Positions 41,609 to 50,943 of a stretch of 64,000 nucleotides of DNA are shown one piece after another. Origin of the DNA: Paraburkholderia bryophila (GTDB taxonomy: Bacteria; Pseudomonadota; Gammaproteobacteria; Burkholderiales; Burkholderiaceae). The notes below the pieces were generated by a model, which searched no databases, was not told where the DNA came from, and saw only the letters and a program-made list of their open reading frames with translations. Location: the NCBI RefSeq assembly GCF_013409255.1, contig NZ_JACCAS010000002.1:2656001-2720000 (forward strand), written 5' to 3'. Every line of letters starts with the position of its first letter. Position 1 is the stretch's first letter. The translations under genes were made by a program, and so were the position numbers.

Positions 41609-43066
41609 TCACTGAGCTTGCTGCGCGGCGATCACCGCTTTCATCGTCGCGTAACGCGGCTTCTGGGTCGTGCTGCTGGTGAGTAATCCAAACGTGCCGC
41701 TGGTGTCGTCATAGAGTTCGTACCAGTTGAAGCCGATCACGTTGTAAGTGGACTTCGCTGCCACGAGTTCCGGGATCGTCGTATTGATGTACGTTTGTGC
41801 CTGAGCCTCGCTAAGGTCATCGTTCGCGCCGATCTCGGTGAACATGATCGGCAGGTTGTAGCTCGCCTTCAACTGCGCGAGCACGTTGTAGGTGCCGGAT
41901 ACACCATGCGCGTTTTCAAAATCGCCGCCAGGCGAATACCAGTGCCATTGAATGATGTCGGGCGAGATCTTTGGGTGGCCCGTCGACCCGTCAGGCTGGG
42001 TACCCGTCATCAAGCCGTTCAGAAATCCAAAGTGCAGCCATCCCGACGTCGCGTTAGCAATGACTTTGGTGACGTGATGAGTATCGACGGAGCGCCAGCC
42101 GTCTTCCGCGCCCCGGAGCGCACCTCGCCAGATCGGGAAGGTCGCGTTATCGAAGTCCGAAATGCTCTCGCCGTCGCTCAGAACGGGCGTGTTGTGGCTG
42201 TCGATGTCGAATTCGTTGCCAAACTCGACCACCGGGATTCCCGCTAGCTGGGTCGCGGCGTAGGCCGCCATCGTATAGGCGTATGCGTACGCGCTGGCTT
42301 CGGTCGGCGTCGCGCCGTTCAGGGACGGATCGTTCCATGGGTAGGGGTCGATCATCGGCAGCACGGTGATACCTGAACCGAGAGCGGGTATCACCGTCGT
42401 CGCGAAGGCGGCTATCTGCTCGGTCGAGTACATGTCCTGCCGGTATCCGGACAGGCCAAGATTGGCGATGGCCGCGCCCTGGCTGGCGAGTGGCACGGAA
42501 GTGTATATGCCGCCCTGCACGTAATGCCCGTTGATGCCGAAGAACGGCAGGGCGACCGGCGCAGCGGCGACAATCGGCGTGCGTGGATCAGCGGATGCGG
42601 TCCAGTTGTTGTTTGCCCAGACCCACCAGAGGTTGGCTGCGTTCTGCTGATAGATCTTTCCTGCGTACCACAGGAGCAGCGTCACCTGACTCGTAAATCC
42701 GGCCGGCTGCCCGGCGCGATAGACGACTCCGCTTTTGACAGTCCAGACCGCAACGGAAGAGTCGACGATCGAGGCGGCCGGTGGAATGGCCGTACCGCTT
42801 AGCGAGACTCGGGTTTGAGCGTTGGCTACCGGCGACGTCACCGTCGCGGAGTTGGCCGTGGGCGGGGCGGCGGCGCCTTCATTTCCGCCGCCGCACCCGA
42901 CCATCATCAGGCAGATCAACGTTGCGGCAATGCCGGGCGCTACCCAGGCGCGACTTATCAGGACTGCAGGGATGCCAGGCCAATGCGGTCTGGCATTGAC
43001 TGGCGATAACGATGATGCCCAGATTGACGTGAAGCAATACCCAGAAATAGCACGAAACAGTTTCAT
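41609..43066 (-). CDS. Lipoprotein glycoside hydrolase, clan-A TIM-barrel type (485 aa)
   Basis: A hydrophobic segment ends in the lipobox L-M-M-V-G-C followed by G-G-G, so this is a probable lipoprotein, although the Cys lies unusually far (about 58 residues) from the ATG at 43066. That start has a good gggag site; the true start could be later. After a Thr/Ala/Ser linker and a small beta domain with W-W-V-W-A-N-N-N-W comes a barrel. The likely acid/base is Glu in V-E-F-G-N-E-F-D and the nucleophile Glu in I-M-F-T-E-I-G-A-N-D. It resembles GH39/GH5-like enzymes. As the last gene of the minus EPS operon region, it may cut the polymer at the cell surface. Confidence 0.78.
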   Translation of the reverse strand: MKLFRAISGYCFTSIWASSLSPVNARPHWPGIPAVLISRAWVAPGIAATLICLMMVGCGGGNEGAAAPPTANSATVTSPVANAQTRVSLSGTAIPPAASIVDSSVAVWTVKSGVVYRAGQPAGFTSQVTLLLWYAGKIYQQNAANLWWVWANNNWTASADPRTPIVAAAPVALPFFGINGHYVQGGIYTSVPLASQGAAIANLGLSGYRQDMYSTEQIAAFATTVIPALGSGITVLPMIDPYPWNDPSLNGATPTEASAYAYAYTMAAYAATQLAGIPVVEFGNEFDIDSHNTPVLSDGESISDFDNATFPIWRGALRGAEDGWRSVDTHHVTKVIANATSGWLHFGFLNGLMTGTQPDGSTGHPKISPDIIQWHWYSPGGDFENAHGVSGTYNVLAQLKASYNLPIMFTEIGANDDLSEAQAQTYINTTIPELVAAKSTYNVIGFNWYELYDDTSGTFGLLTSSTTQKPRYATMKAVIAAQQAQ

Positions 43067-43579
43067 GGCTGACTCCCGACAGTCCATGGAAATGCGTCAT
43101 AGCGACGCGCTTGAGAATCGACCCGCGAATTGGGGCCGCAAACTCTTCGCTCGAATTTCGTTCGGGGCTGAATGATTGTGTCGTGCCGCTCGTGTGGCGA
43201 ACGCCAGGTCGCGACAGTGCCTCCAGCGCGCATCCTGGTTCAGAGTGGCCATCGTTGTTACCAGGACAAAAGCGTCACTGGTGGAAGGCTAAGCGGTGCC
43301 CGTTGCGCTTTCGCCTCGGTGCAAAAACCCCGGGTTTATTGCTTATTTTGTTTTTAAATGCGCGGTGCTTTCTGCACTCGAAAAATAGTAGTCTTGCAGG
43401 ATGAGTATATTCACGCGTTTTGAATAGTAAACGCGACAGAAGACCCGCGACGTCTTAGGACCTTGAGTCCCGGTCGCGGTCCTCGTGCATGGATCAAGGG
43501 GAGGGGTGCCTGGGCAGGCGGACTTCGTGATGAACGTCGGGGCGGGGGACGAGCGGGGAGGGAGCGGGGGAGAAGCGAG
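43067..43579. promoter_or_regulatory. 513-bp gap between acyltransferase and lipoprotein glycosidase
   Basis: No gene is supported. It contains a probable bidirectional terminator at 43321-43342 and AT-rich DNA from 43320 to 43440, which would suit a separate promoter for the minus-strand glycosidase. I checked for a correctly spaced sigma-54 element on the minus strand and found none. Confidence 0.45.
43321..43342. terminator. Probable intrinsic terminator after the minus-strand EPS operon
   Basis: gcaaaaacc and the facing ggtttattgc form a stem with one bulged A and a tight loop. The minus strand continues with a run of T; the plus strand continues ttattttgttttt. It lies about 240 bases downstream of the acyltransferase stop codon. 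Confidence 0.5.
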
Positions 43580-44560
43580 CTATTTCGCAGTCTGGCGCCG
43601 GTGAACGAGGGCCGGTACAGCGCTGATTGCATCCCCAACTTTGGTGAGAATCGGCGAAACGCCTAACGGCAGCAACACACCGGCAATCGTGCAGACCGGC
43701 AACATGAAATACGGATTTCGGATCCCCGCTTTCAACAGCACGATGCGCATGCCGGACACAGCCATGATATGCAGGACATAGATAGGCATCGAACGCCGGC
43801 CGCATATCGCCAGAGGTGTCGCGGCCCAGGATCTGTTGAGCCAGTAGCAGACGATCAGCGTCAACGCGATGCCGAAAATCGCTGCGGGAATGGCTTCGAA
43901 TGAATAGAACGGCGCCACACCCATCACCATGTAGGTGGAGAGTAAAAACGCCAGTGTGCAGCTAACAGGAAATCCTGCGTGAGCGAAGCGCTCGATGCGT
44001 GCTTCGAGCTCCGGTCCGACAAGGGTTCCCGCGGCAAAGAAGATCCCCATCTTCATGGCGGTGGCAAAGAATGATTCGGGTATTGCCGAGCCGAGAAGAA
44101 AGGCGGTCACTGCAACCACGATGAGCGCCGGCCTGAATCGGCCGTAACAGAGCGCGATCAGTTGCCAGATCATCAGCGCATACAGGAACCAGAACTGACC
44201 GATCGGGCGATAAAACAGCATGGGCCAATCGGATAGCGAAAGCGGGTGATTGGTCGAACCCGCCATCAGTATCTGCACGCCGCCCTGAATGATCGACCAG
44301 ACGAAGTACGGAACGACGATCGTGAGGAACTTCGAGCGGAGAAACCGTCTGCTGCCTTTTTCCACGCTGGGCCAGACATGGAGGCCCGCCAATAGAAAGA
44401 ACAGCGGCATGTGAAACGTATACAGCGTGAAATCGATCTGCTCGAACGGGTAGCTTGCAGGGAACAGGTTCCCATCGTGCAGGCCTCGTTGCGCGTGGCC
44501 GAACACGACGAGCACCATGCCGAGTCCACGAACGCAGTCAAGAAAGGAGTTACGCTTCAC
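43580..44560 (-). CDS. Membrane acyltransferase, acyltransferase-3 family (326 aa)
   Basis: This is an integral-membrane O-acyltransferase with about ten hydrophobic segments. Family landmarks are R-N-S-F-L-D-C-V-R-G-L-G-M-V-L-V-V-F-G-H-A at the N-terminus, where the catalytic-type His lies, and F-H-M-P-L-F-F-L-L-A-G near residue 50. Such proteins add acetyl or other acyl groups to exported polysaccharides. The start is GTG (44560) with an aggacc site. It is downstream of the flippase by about 60 bases on the same strand, so it probably decorates this EPS with acetyl groups. Confidence 0.87.
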   Translation of the reverse strand: MKRNSFLDCVRGLGMVLVVFGHAQRGLHDGNLFPASYPFEQIDFTLYTFHMPLFFLLAGLHVWPSVEKGSRRFLRSKFLTIVVPYFVWSIIQGGVQILMAGSTNHPLSLSDWPMLFYRPIGQFWFLYALMIWQLIALCYGRFRPALIVVAVTAFLLGSAIPESFFATAMKMGIFFAAGTLVGPELEARIERFAHAGFPVSCTLAFLLSTYMVMGVAPFYSFEAIPAAIFGIALTLIVCYWLNRSWAATPLAICGRRSMPIYVLHIMAVSGMRIVLLKAGIRNPYFMLPVCTIAGVLLPLGVSPILTKVGDAISAVPALVHRRQTAK

Positions 44561-44620
44561 GAGATGGTCCTGTGCATGTTGTGCCGCTGGAAGGCCGATG
44601 ATCCGCCAGCGGCCATGTTT

Positions 44621-45877
44621 CTATTGCCGGGCGGTGGATCGTCCGATCAACGACACACCGCGCGAGTAAAGTATCCATGCCAGCGCAACCGCTACCGAGG
44701 TTTCCGTGAACAGCACCGCGGCGGCCGCGCCCTGTTCCGCGAACCATTTCGCGAGCGGAGGCAGAAGCGCGATATTGAGAATGCCGGATGAAATCAGAAT
44801 GCGGCTGAATGCGGTTTTCATCCCGAGTGGGAGCATGGTCTGTACGCCGAAGAGGTCGGTCATGCCGGCCATGAACGGAATGAACGACATCCAGCGCAAC
44901 ACGCCGATGGTCGGCGCAAAGGTGGGGCCGTAAAGAATGTGTACCGCAAGCGGCGCGCCGAAGAAGAGCACGACGGAGATGGTCAGGACGATTGCGCCCT
45001 GGACGACCAGCAGCTTGCGCAGGAAGGACATGGCGTCTTCGCGGGCGTGATGCATCAGATAGCTGATGCGCGGGTAGGCGGCGGCCTTGAGGGGCTGCAG
45101 CACGCCGATCGCCGCACGAATCAGCTTGTCGCCGGCCGCAAAGTAGCCGGCCGCGACATTGCCCGACACAAAGCCGAGAAGAACCGTATTGGTCGACGCA
45201 TAGAACGCAATCGACGTCGAGGCTAGAAAGACCTCCCAGCCCTCAACCAGGGCGTTGACGATTTCGGGCACACGTACCGGCACGAAATCGACCTCGCGAC
45301 GGATGAACATGTAGACGAAAATCCCGATGCCCGAACTGAGCGGCACGGCGGCATTGATGGCCATTGCGGCGTCAAGATCGGCAGGGCCTCGCACGAGAAT
45401 GAACATTGCGGGTACGCTCAAAGCGCGGCACACGAAGAGAATCAGACCGAACGCGCGTAATTGCTGAATACCCTGGAAGTACCACGTGGGTGTCAGCGCG
45501 GCACCCACTGCCATGCCAAAGCCGACGACCAGCAGAGGTCGCAGAAGTGCGAATCGTGGGACGATGAAGATCAACGCGAGCAGCACGACGAAACCCGCCG
45601 CGGTAATAGCAAGCTGCGTCAGCAACGTAATCCAGAAAACGCGCGACCGTTCCGCGCGATCATCACGGGCGAGCGCGATGCGCGGCGTCGCGGTCAGATC
45701 AAAACTGTAATTCGCGAAGTTGATGAAATAGGTAATGACGGCGAGTGCGAAGGAGAGCTGTCCGTAGCACTCGGGTCCCAGCACGCGCGTCAGCAGCGGC
45801 AGCGTCAGGAGCGGCACGACGTAGGTCGAGATCTGCAACATCATCAGAAGCAGAAAGTTCTTCTTTACCGACGACAT
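44621..45877 (-). CDS. Wzx-like oligosaccharide flippase (418 aa)
   Basis: This is a multi-pass membrane protein of the MOP/Wzx family, which moves undecaprenyl-linked repeat units to the periplasmic face. It opens M-S-S-V-K-K-N-F-L-L-L-M-M-L-Q and carries the family-typical V-P-L-L-T-L-P-L-L-T-R-V-L-G-P-E-C-Y-G near residue 20. Some twelve hydrophobic segments follow. I use the ATG at 45877; the frame extends 40 codons upstream with a basic, non-family leader. Together with the Wza-like and Wzz-like proteins this points to a Wzx/Wzy-type pathway, but I did not find an obvious Wzy polymerase in the window. Confidence 0.88.
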   Translation of the reverse strand: MSSVKKNFLLLMMLQISTYVVPLLTLPLLTRVLGPECYGQLSFALAVITYFINFANYSFDLTATPRIALARDDRAERSRVFWITLLTQLAITAAGFVVLLALIFIVPRFALLRPLLVVGFGMAVGAALTPTWYFQGIQQLRAFGLILFVCRALSVPAMFILVRGPADLDAAMAINAAVPLSSGIGIFVYMFIRREVDFVPVRVPEIVNALVEGWEVFLASTSIAFYASTNTVLLGFVSGNVAAGYFAAGDKLIRAAIGVLQPLKAAAYPRISYLMHHAREDAMSFLRKLLVVQGAIVLTISVVLFFGAPLAVHILYGPTFAPTIGVLRWMSFIPFMAGMTDLFGVQTMLPLGMKTAFSRILISSGILNIALLPPLAKWFAEQGAAAAVLFTETSVAVALAWILYSRGVSLIGRSTARQ

Positions 45878-45953
45878 GCCATGCTCCAGTCTCGTGCCCG
45901 GCAAAGTACTGGCCTGCCTGGCTGGATGAGGCGATGCCCGCCGTGCTGTTCGT

Positions 45954-47168
45954 TCAGGAACATTGCGCGACGAGATCCAGGTTTTCGGCCTTGCCAAGCT
46001 GCAGCAGCGTGGCGATGCTCTCGGTATAGTGCTGCCGCGTATAGCCGGACCAGTGGTAGTGTCGGCGGGAATCGCCCAGATGCTGGCGAAGCATTTCGAG
46101 GGCGCTCACGAGGCTTGCCGGGGTGGGGCCGTATTTGATCTTGTTGCCGATTTCATCGCCGAAGGTCGACAGACTGCCGATGTCGTGCGTGAGCACGGGC
46201 AATCCGATCATGGCCGCTTCGACGATGACGAGCGGTGCGTTCTCCGCCCAGATGGAAGGCAGAACCAGCGCGTCGTGTGTGCGCAGCGCCGTGAACAGTT
46301 GGCCGTGATCGAGCCGGCCGGCAAACCGAAGGCGCCGTGCCGCGATGAGATCGGCGTACTTGATCTGCAGCGCTTCCCGCTGGGTCCCGTCGCCGTACAC
46401 CGTGACGCTACTGATCCGGTGGCACTGCGCGCGCAGCGCCAATTGAAGAAATTCGTCGAGCCCTTTCTCTGCTTCGACGCGGCCGACAAACGCCAGATCG
46501 AACTGCTCCCGTGTGGCGGGTTTGGGCTGCTCGGGCACGATGTCGGTGCTAACCGGATTGAGGAGCAGGACCGACGATGTCAGGCCGCGTTGCGCGAGCG
46601 CTTCGCGCATGTAGGTGCTCGGGCAAAGGAACAGATCGAACACGTCGGCGGGGTTAAACAACGCATTGACCATATGCCAATGCAGTTTCTTGATCGCGTC
46701 GTGTGTGATGCCGCGCGGACTCGCGCGTGCGACGAGTCGCCGTGGACTGGCGAGTGTCGACAGCGGCAGCGCGGTTGCGCGCCCGCGCGGATAGGTCAGC
46801 AGATTGGGGTTGTAAAACACCAGGTGATAGTCATGGCACGTCAGGAACGTGCGAAAGCCGAGTTGCCGCTTGTATCTGGCGAGCACGGGCAGAATCGCCG
46901 GTGACATCAGGCCATGATAGTTGTGCACGAGAACCCGGTCGGGCCTCACACGTTCGATGGTCTCCGCGAGTGCGCGCGCGGCCACAGGGTTCCATGCACG
47001 GCGCGCCATGCTGCTTTTGCCGGGCAGCGAACTCTCGTCGAAAGAAGTCGTGACGACGCCGGGCAGTGTCCGCAGCACGTCGACAGAGGTGCGATAGACC
47101 TCTTCGGCGCCCCCTTTTCTGACGTAATCGTTGATGACGAGAACCTTCGTGGGTGTCGTGCCGCCCAT
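45954..47168 (-). CDS. Glycosyltransferase, GT4 family (404 aa)
   Basis: This is a GT-B-fold glycosyltransferase. The N-terminal domain begins V-L-V-I-N-D-Y-V-R-K-G-G-A-E-E-V-Y, the glycine-rich acceptor loop of the family. The C-terminal domain has D-L-A-F-V-G-R-V-E-A-E-K-G-L and the E-x7-E region W-A-E-N-A-P-L-V-I-V-E-A-A. The ATG at 47168 is separated from the ManC stop by a single base. It is expected to add one sugar of the EPS repeat from a nucleotide donor. The long upstream frame (to 47357) is a shadow of ManC. Confidence 0.88.
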   Translation of the reverse strand: MGGTTPTKVLVINDYVRKGGAEEVYRTSVDVLRTLPGVVTTSFDESSLPGKSSMARRAWNPVAARALAETIERVRPDRVLVHNYHGLMSPAILPVLARYKRQLGFRTFLTCHDYHLVFYNPNLLTYPRGRATALPLSTLASPRRLVARASPRGITHDAIKKLHWHMVNALFNPADVFDLFLCPSTYMREALAQRGLTSSVLLLNPVSTDIVPEQPKPATREQFDLAFVGRVEAEKGLDEFLQLALRAQCHRISSVTVYGDGTQREALQIKYADLIAARRLRFAGRLDHGQLFTALRTHDALVLPSIWAENAPLVIVEAAMIGLPVLTHDIGSLSTFGDEIGNKIKYGPTPASLVSALEMLRQHLGDSRRHYHWSGYTRQHYTESIATLLQLGKAENLDLVAQCS

Positions 47169-47169
47169 G

Positions 47170-48840
47170 TCACATCTCGCCGTGCGAATGGGCGGTCGCG
47201 TCACGGCGCACGGCAAGTGCCGCCGGTGCGTCTCTCGCTGCGTCCGCATGAAACACGGGGGCTTCGCGCGCGGGCGCGAGCTGTGCTCCCGCTGAGGGTG
47301 TGGCCGCCGGAGCGCCGTTTCCTGGCGCCGCATCGGCGCGACCGTACTGGTCGTCAAAGCGCACGATGTCGTCTTCGCCGAGATAGTGGCCCGACTGTAC
47401 TTCGATGATCTCGAGGGGTGTTTTGCCCGGATTTTCGAGCCGGTGCACGGTGCCGACCGCGATATACGTCGATTCGTTTTCGCTTAGCAGGAAGGTGCGT
47501 TCGCCGCAGGTGACTTTCGCGGTGCCGCGTACCACGATCCAGTGTTCGGCGCGATGGTAGTGCATCTGCAGCGAAAGCCGTTTGCCCGGCGCGACGACGA
47601 TGCTCTTGACCTGGAAGCGCTCGCCGACGGCGAGCGAATCATAGTGACCCCATGGTCGATGAACCTTGCGATGGTCCTGGGCTTCGGCAAGCTGTTCCGA
47701 CTTGAGTCGTGCAACGACCGACTTGACCCGCTGTACTTCGTTCTTGTCGACGACTAGAACGGCGTCCGCGGTCTCGACCACCACGACATTCTTCAGCCCG
47801 ACGCAGGCCACGAGGCGTCCGTCCGAATGGGCGAAGCAGTCTTCGGTTTCCTCGAACATCACCCTGCCGCGGCCGACGTTACCGTCGGGATCTTTCGGCA
47901 TGATTTCCCAGATCGCGTCCCACGATCCGACATCGGACCATCCTGCGGCGAGCGGCACGACAATGCCGGTGGGGAAAACGGACTGTTCCACGCCGGTCAG
48001 GCGTTCCATCACGGCATAGTCGATTGAGTCCGAAGGGCAAGTCTCAAACGACGCGGTGTTCGCCTTGAAGAAGTCGCCTTCGGTCGTGCCATTGCTCCAG
48101 GCGGCGTCGCAGGCGAAGAAAATCTCGGGCTGGAGCGCTTCGATGGCGGCCAGCCAGGTCGATGCGCGGACAACGAAAATGCCGCTATTCCACCAGTATT
48201 CGCCGGACTCCAGATACTGTTGCGCCAGTTCCTGATGCGGCTTTTCGACGAACTGTTCAATCGTATGAGCTCGCGCCGCACTGCGGATATTGGGCAGCGG
48301 CACGCCGAGCTTGATATATCCGTAGCCGGTTTCGGCCCGGCGGGGCAACACGCCAAGCGTGACGATGGCGCCGTTCTGAGCGTATTGAGCCGCTTGCGCT
48401 ACCGCGTGCTGGAAGGCCTTGGTGTCGGTCACGACATGGTCTGCGGGCATCACGGCGAGCACTGGGTCGCCATGACGGGCACGAGCGTCGAGTGCCGCAA
48501 GCGTGAGCGCAGGGGCGGTGTTGCGCGCAGCCGGTTCGAGCAGGATCCGCGCCGGGGTGCCACTTGCGTGGAGCTGAGCGGCGCTCAGGAACTTGTGCTG
48601 TTCACCGCAGACCACCAGTAACTCGTTGACGAGTCGCGCGTTCTCGATACCATTGAGGCGCCACGAGGTCGAGCTCAGCAGCGATTCGTTTGTCAGGAAC
48701 CCGATTAACTGTTTCGGATGATTTTCTCGGGAGAGTGGCCACAGGCGTGTGCCGGATCCGCCCGCGAGAATAACGGGGAGAACCTGAGGCACGCTCTCGT
48801 CGACGTCGCGGAGGGTTTTGCTGGTCGTAGTGTCTTTCAT
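47170..48840 (-). CDS. manC: Bifunctional mannose-1-phosphate guanylyltransferase / mannose-6-phosphate isomerase (556 aa)
   Basis: This makes GDP-mannose for EPS synthesis. The N-terminal nucleotidyltransferase has L-A-G-G-S-G-T-R-L-W-P-L-S-R and F-V-E-K-P. The C-terminal isomerase cupin has R-P-W-G-H-Y-D-S-L and the metal-binding stretch Q-M-H-Y-H-R-A-E-H-W. About 60 extra residues rich in Ala, Pro and Gly follow the normal end (after F-D-D-Q-Y-G-R), a low-complexity tail absent from most homologues. The start overlaps the GNAT gene stop by four bases (atga), so the two are translationally coupled. It tells us the polymer contains mannose or a GDP-mannose derivative. Confidence 0.93.
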   Translation of the reverse strand: MKDTTTSKTLRDVDESVPQVLPVILAGGSGTRLWPLSRENHPKQLIGFLTNESLLSSTSWRLNGIENARLVNELLVVCGEQHKFLSAAQLHASGTPARILLEPAARNTAPALTLAALDARARHGDPVLAVMPADHVVTDTKAFQHAVAQAAQYAQNGAIVTLGVLPRRAETGYGYIKLGVPLPNIRSAARAHTIEQFVEKPHQELAQQYLESGEYWWNSGIFVVRASTWLAAIEALQPEIFFACDAAWSNGTTEGDFFKANTASFETCPSDSIDYAVMERLTGVEQSVFPTGIVVPLAAGWSDVGSWDAIWEIMPKDPDGNVGRGRVMFEETEDCFAHSDGRLVACVGLKNVVVVETADAVLVVDKNEVQRVKSVVARLKSEQLAEAQDHRKVHRPWGHYDSLAVGERFQVKSIVVAPGKRLSLQMHYHRAEHWIVVRGTAKVTCGERTFLLSENESTYIAVGTVHRLENPGKTPLEIIEVQSGHYLGEDDIVRFDDQYGRADAAPGNGAPAATPSAGAQLAPAREAPVFHADAARDAPAALAVRRDATAHSHGEM

Positions 48841-49463
48841 TGACGCACTCCGGAGGAGGTGTGGAGACGAGGGGACAATCTGTTGCGCGTACTTTCCGCG
48901 CGACGCTCCGTCTGTTCGGTCCCGGTTACCTGAGCGAGCGCTTGCGCGCCGGCGTCACTCGCCGTGGGATCGGTTTGCGGCTGACTGCGAGCCGAGATCG
49001 CCCCGGGGTCTGCCGGGCGGATCATGCCGATGAACGGCATGCCGTGTTGCAGGAATGGGCCGTCGACTTTGGAAAAGCCGAAGCGCTTGTAGAACGATTC
49101 GCGATGAACCGGCGAGTGCGTCCTCAACGGAGCATGTGGCCAGCGCTCGGACGCCGCGCTCAGTACGTGCTCGATCAGACGGTCGACGGTGTCGTCGTCG
49201 CGATGGGTGGTATGGGTCAGTTGCTTCTCGATCGTCGCTTCAGGGTCGACCTCGTCACCTGGACGCAGACGCGCATAGGCCACGACCAGCGATTCGCCCT
49301 GGACGGTATCCAGCGCGAAGACGTGGACCGCGTTCTCATCTTTACCGTCGATATCCTGATGCATGTGCGCATCGTCCACGACGAGGATGGCATTGCGCGC
49401 GCGCAGAATCAGATAGATTTCGACTGAAGTCAATTGCGTGAATTCGCAGCACTTCCAGTCCAT
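48837..49463 (-). CDS. GNAT-family N-acyltransferase, ElaA-like (208 aa)
   Basis: This is a small GNAT-fold protein. M-D-W-K-C-C-E-F-T-Q-L-T-S-V-E-I-Y resembles the ElaA beginning, and F-Y-K-R-F-G-F near residue 125 is the usual C-terminal acetyl-CoA fold element. About 55 residues of polar, S/T/R/Q-rich sequence follow the fold. The ATG is at 49463; 31 further upstream codons are open but not family-like. It is coupled to ManC by a four-base overlap, so an acylation step on a cytoplasmic EPS precursor is possible. The substrate is unknown. Confidence 0.75.
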   Translation of the reverse strand: MDWKCCEFTQLTSVEIYLILRARNAILVVDDAHMHQDIDGKDENAVHVFALDTVQGESLVVAYARLRPGDEVDPEATIEKQLTHTTHRDDDTVDRLIEHVLSAASERWPHAPLRTHSPVHRESFYKRFGFSKVDGPFLQHGMPFIGMIRPADPGAISARSQPQTDPTASDAGAQALAQVTGTEQTERRAESTRNRLSPRLHTSSGVRQ

Positions 49464-49716
49464 GATGTGTACCTCGTTCGATTGCGGGGCGAATAAACTC
49501 GTTGGAAGCCACGAGATCCGCTGCGCCGTCGGGGGTGCGAAACCGACTGGTTTCACATGAGTAACGATAGTAGCGAGCGCCGGGTGAAGTCTCTGTTCGA
49601 CAGAATACCGAGGGGCGATTCACTCGTACCGCGCGCGTGAGGAGCGGATCCCCGGTCAGCGCGGATGGGCTCGACGGGGACCGTTTGCCCGGTCGGAGCC
49701 GCGCGGAATGTTCCGC

Positions 49717-50943
49717 TCAGAGCGCGCGTGGAATCACGCTGTCGATAGCCGGCAGCACAGGCATTTCGTTGCGGGATTCCGTGACTGGCGCCGCACTCTC
49801 CGCGTCGGGAGGCATGGCGAGTTCACCCTGCAGCCGACGATACCCGTCCATTACAAACTCGAAGAATGCAGCGCGGAATCGTTCGTTGCTAAAACGCTCC
49901 GCATTGCTCCGGCAGGCTACGGGGTCGAATGCACCTGGGGGCATCGCCTCGAAGCGGTCGAGGGTTTCGATCAGGGCGTCGGACGTCTGCGCATCAAAGA
50001 ACATCCCCGTCGGCTGCGGGTGGGGAGCGGCCCGTACCGACTCGCGTACGCCTCCCTTGCCATACGCGATCACCGGGGTACCGCATGCCTGGGCTTCAAC
50101 CGGTGCGATACCGAAGTCCTCTTCCGCGGCAAAGACGAAAGCCTTGGCCCGTTGCAGGCAATCGTGCAACACATCGAATGGCTGGTAGCCCAGCAAGGTC
50201 ACGTTGGGAGTCGCCCGCGCACGGATCTTCGCCATGTCCGGACCGTCCCCGATCACTACCAGTTTGCGCTCCGGCGTGCGTGAGAAGGCCTCGACGATCA
50301 TATCGATGCGTTTATAAGGCACCAGGCGCGACGCGGTCAGATAGAAGTCGTCTTTGACGCTACGCAGGGTCAGGCCATCGAGATCGACCGGCGGGTAGAT
50401 CACCGTCGAGTTGCGCCGGTAGACCTTGAGGATACGACGCGCGACGAAGCGTGAGTTCGCCGCCAGCAGATCGACACCGTTCGCCGAACGTGCGTCCCAG
50501 TTGCGGATGTAATGCAGCAAGGCGCGCGCCAGTCCCGATTTGATGCCGCGGGCGAGTCCCGCTTCGTTCAGATACTGATGCTGCAAATCCCACGCGTAAC
50601 GCACCGGCGAGTGAACATAACTCACGTGCAATTGATCGGGACCATTGAGCACGCCTTTGGCCACCGCGTACGAACTGGACAGAATGACGTCGTAGCCCGA
50701 CAGATCGAACTGCTCGATGGCAAGCGGAAACATTGGTAGATAGGCGCGGTACTTTGCCTTCGCGAACGGCAGCCTCTGGATGAATGACTTGCGAACCGGG
50801 CGTCCGCGCAGGCAGGAACGGTCCTCCAGAAAATCGACGAGACTGAAGATGTCGGCCTGCGGGAAGCAGTCGATCATCTGCGCGAGGACGCGTTCCGCGC
50901 CGCCGCTCACCGTCAGCCAGTCGTGAACAATCGCTACCTTCAA
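49717..50943 (-). CDS. Glycosyltransferase, GT4 family, mannosyltransferase-like (408 aa)
   Basis: This is a GT-B-fold enzyme. It begins L-K-V-A-I-V-H-D-W-L-T-V-S-G-G-A-E-R-V-L and has the C-terminal E-x7-E signature in A-A-E-E-D-F-G-I-A-P-V-E-A-Q. It also has the donor-domain loop A-S-R-L-V-P-Y-K-R-I. It resembles WbaZ-type mannosyltransferases. The start is TTG at 50943, preceded by an aagga site; no ATG exists near the family start. The next gene begins 254 bases downstream, leaving room for an internal promoter. It is the first gene of the minus-strand EPS arm. Confidence 0.87.
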   Translation of the reverse strand: MKVAIVHDWLTVSGGAERVLAQMIDCFPQADIFSLVDFLEDRSCLRGRPVRKSFIQRLPFAKAKYRAYLPMFPLAIEQFDLSGYDVILSSSYAVAKGVLNGPDQLHVSYVHSPVRYAWDLQHQYLNEAGLARGIKSGLARALLHYIRNWDARSANGVDLLAANSRFVARRILKVYRRNSTVIYPPVDLDGLTLRSVKDDFYLTASRLVPYKRIDMIVEAFSRTPERKLVVIGDGPDMAKIRARATPNVTLLGYQPFDVLHDCLQRAKAFVFAAEEDFGIAPVEAQACGTPVIAYGKGGVRESVRAAPHPQPTGMFFDAQTSDALIETLDRFEAMPPGAFDPVACRSNAERFSNERFRAAFFEFVMDGYRRLQGELAMPPDAESAAPVTESRNEMPVLPAIDSVIPRAL

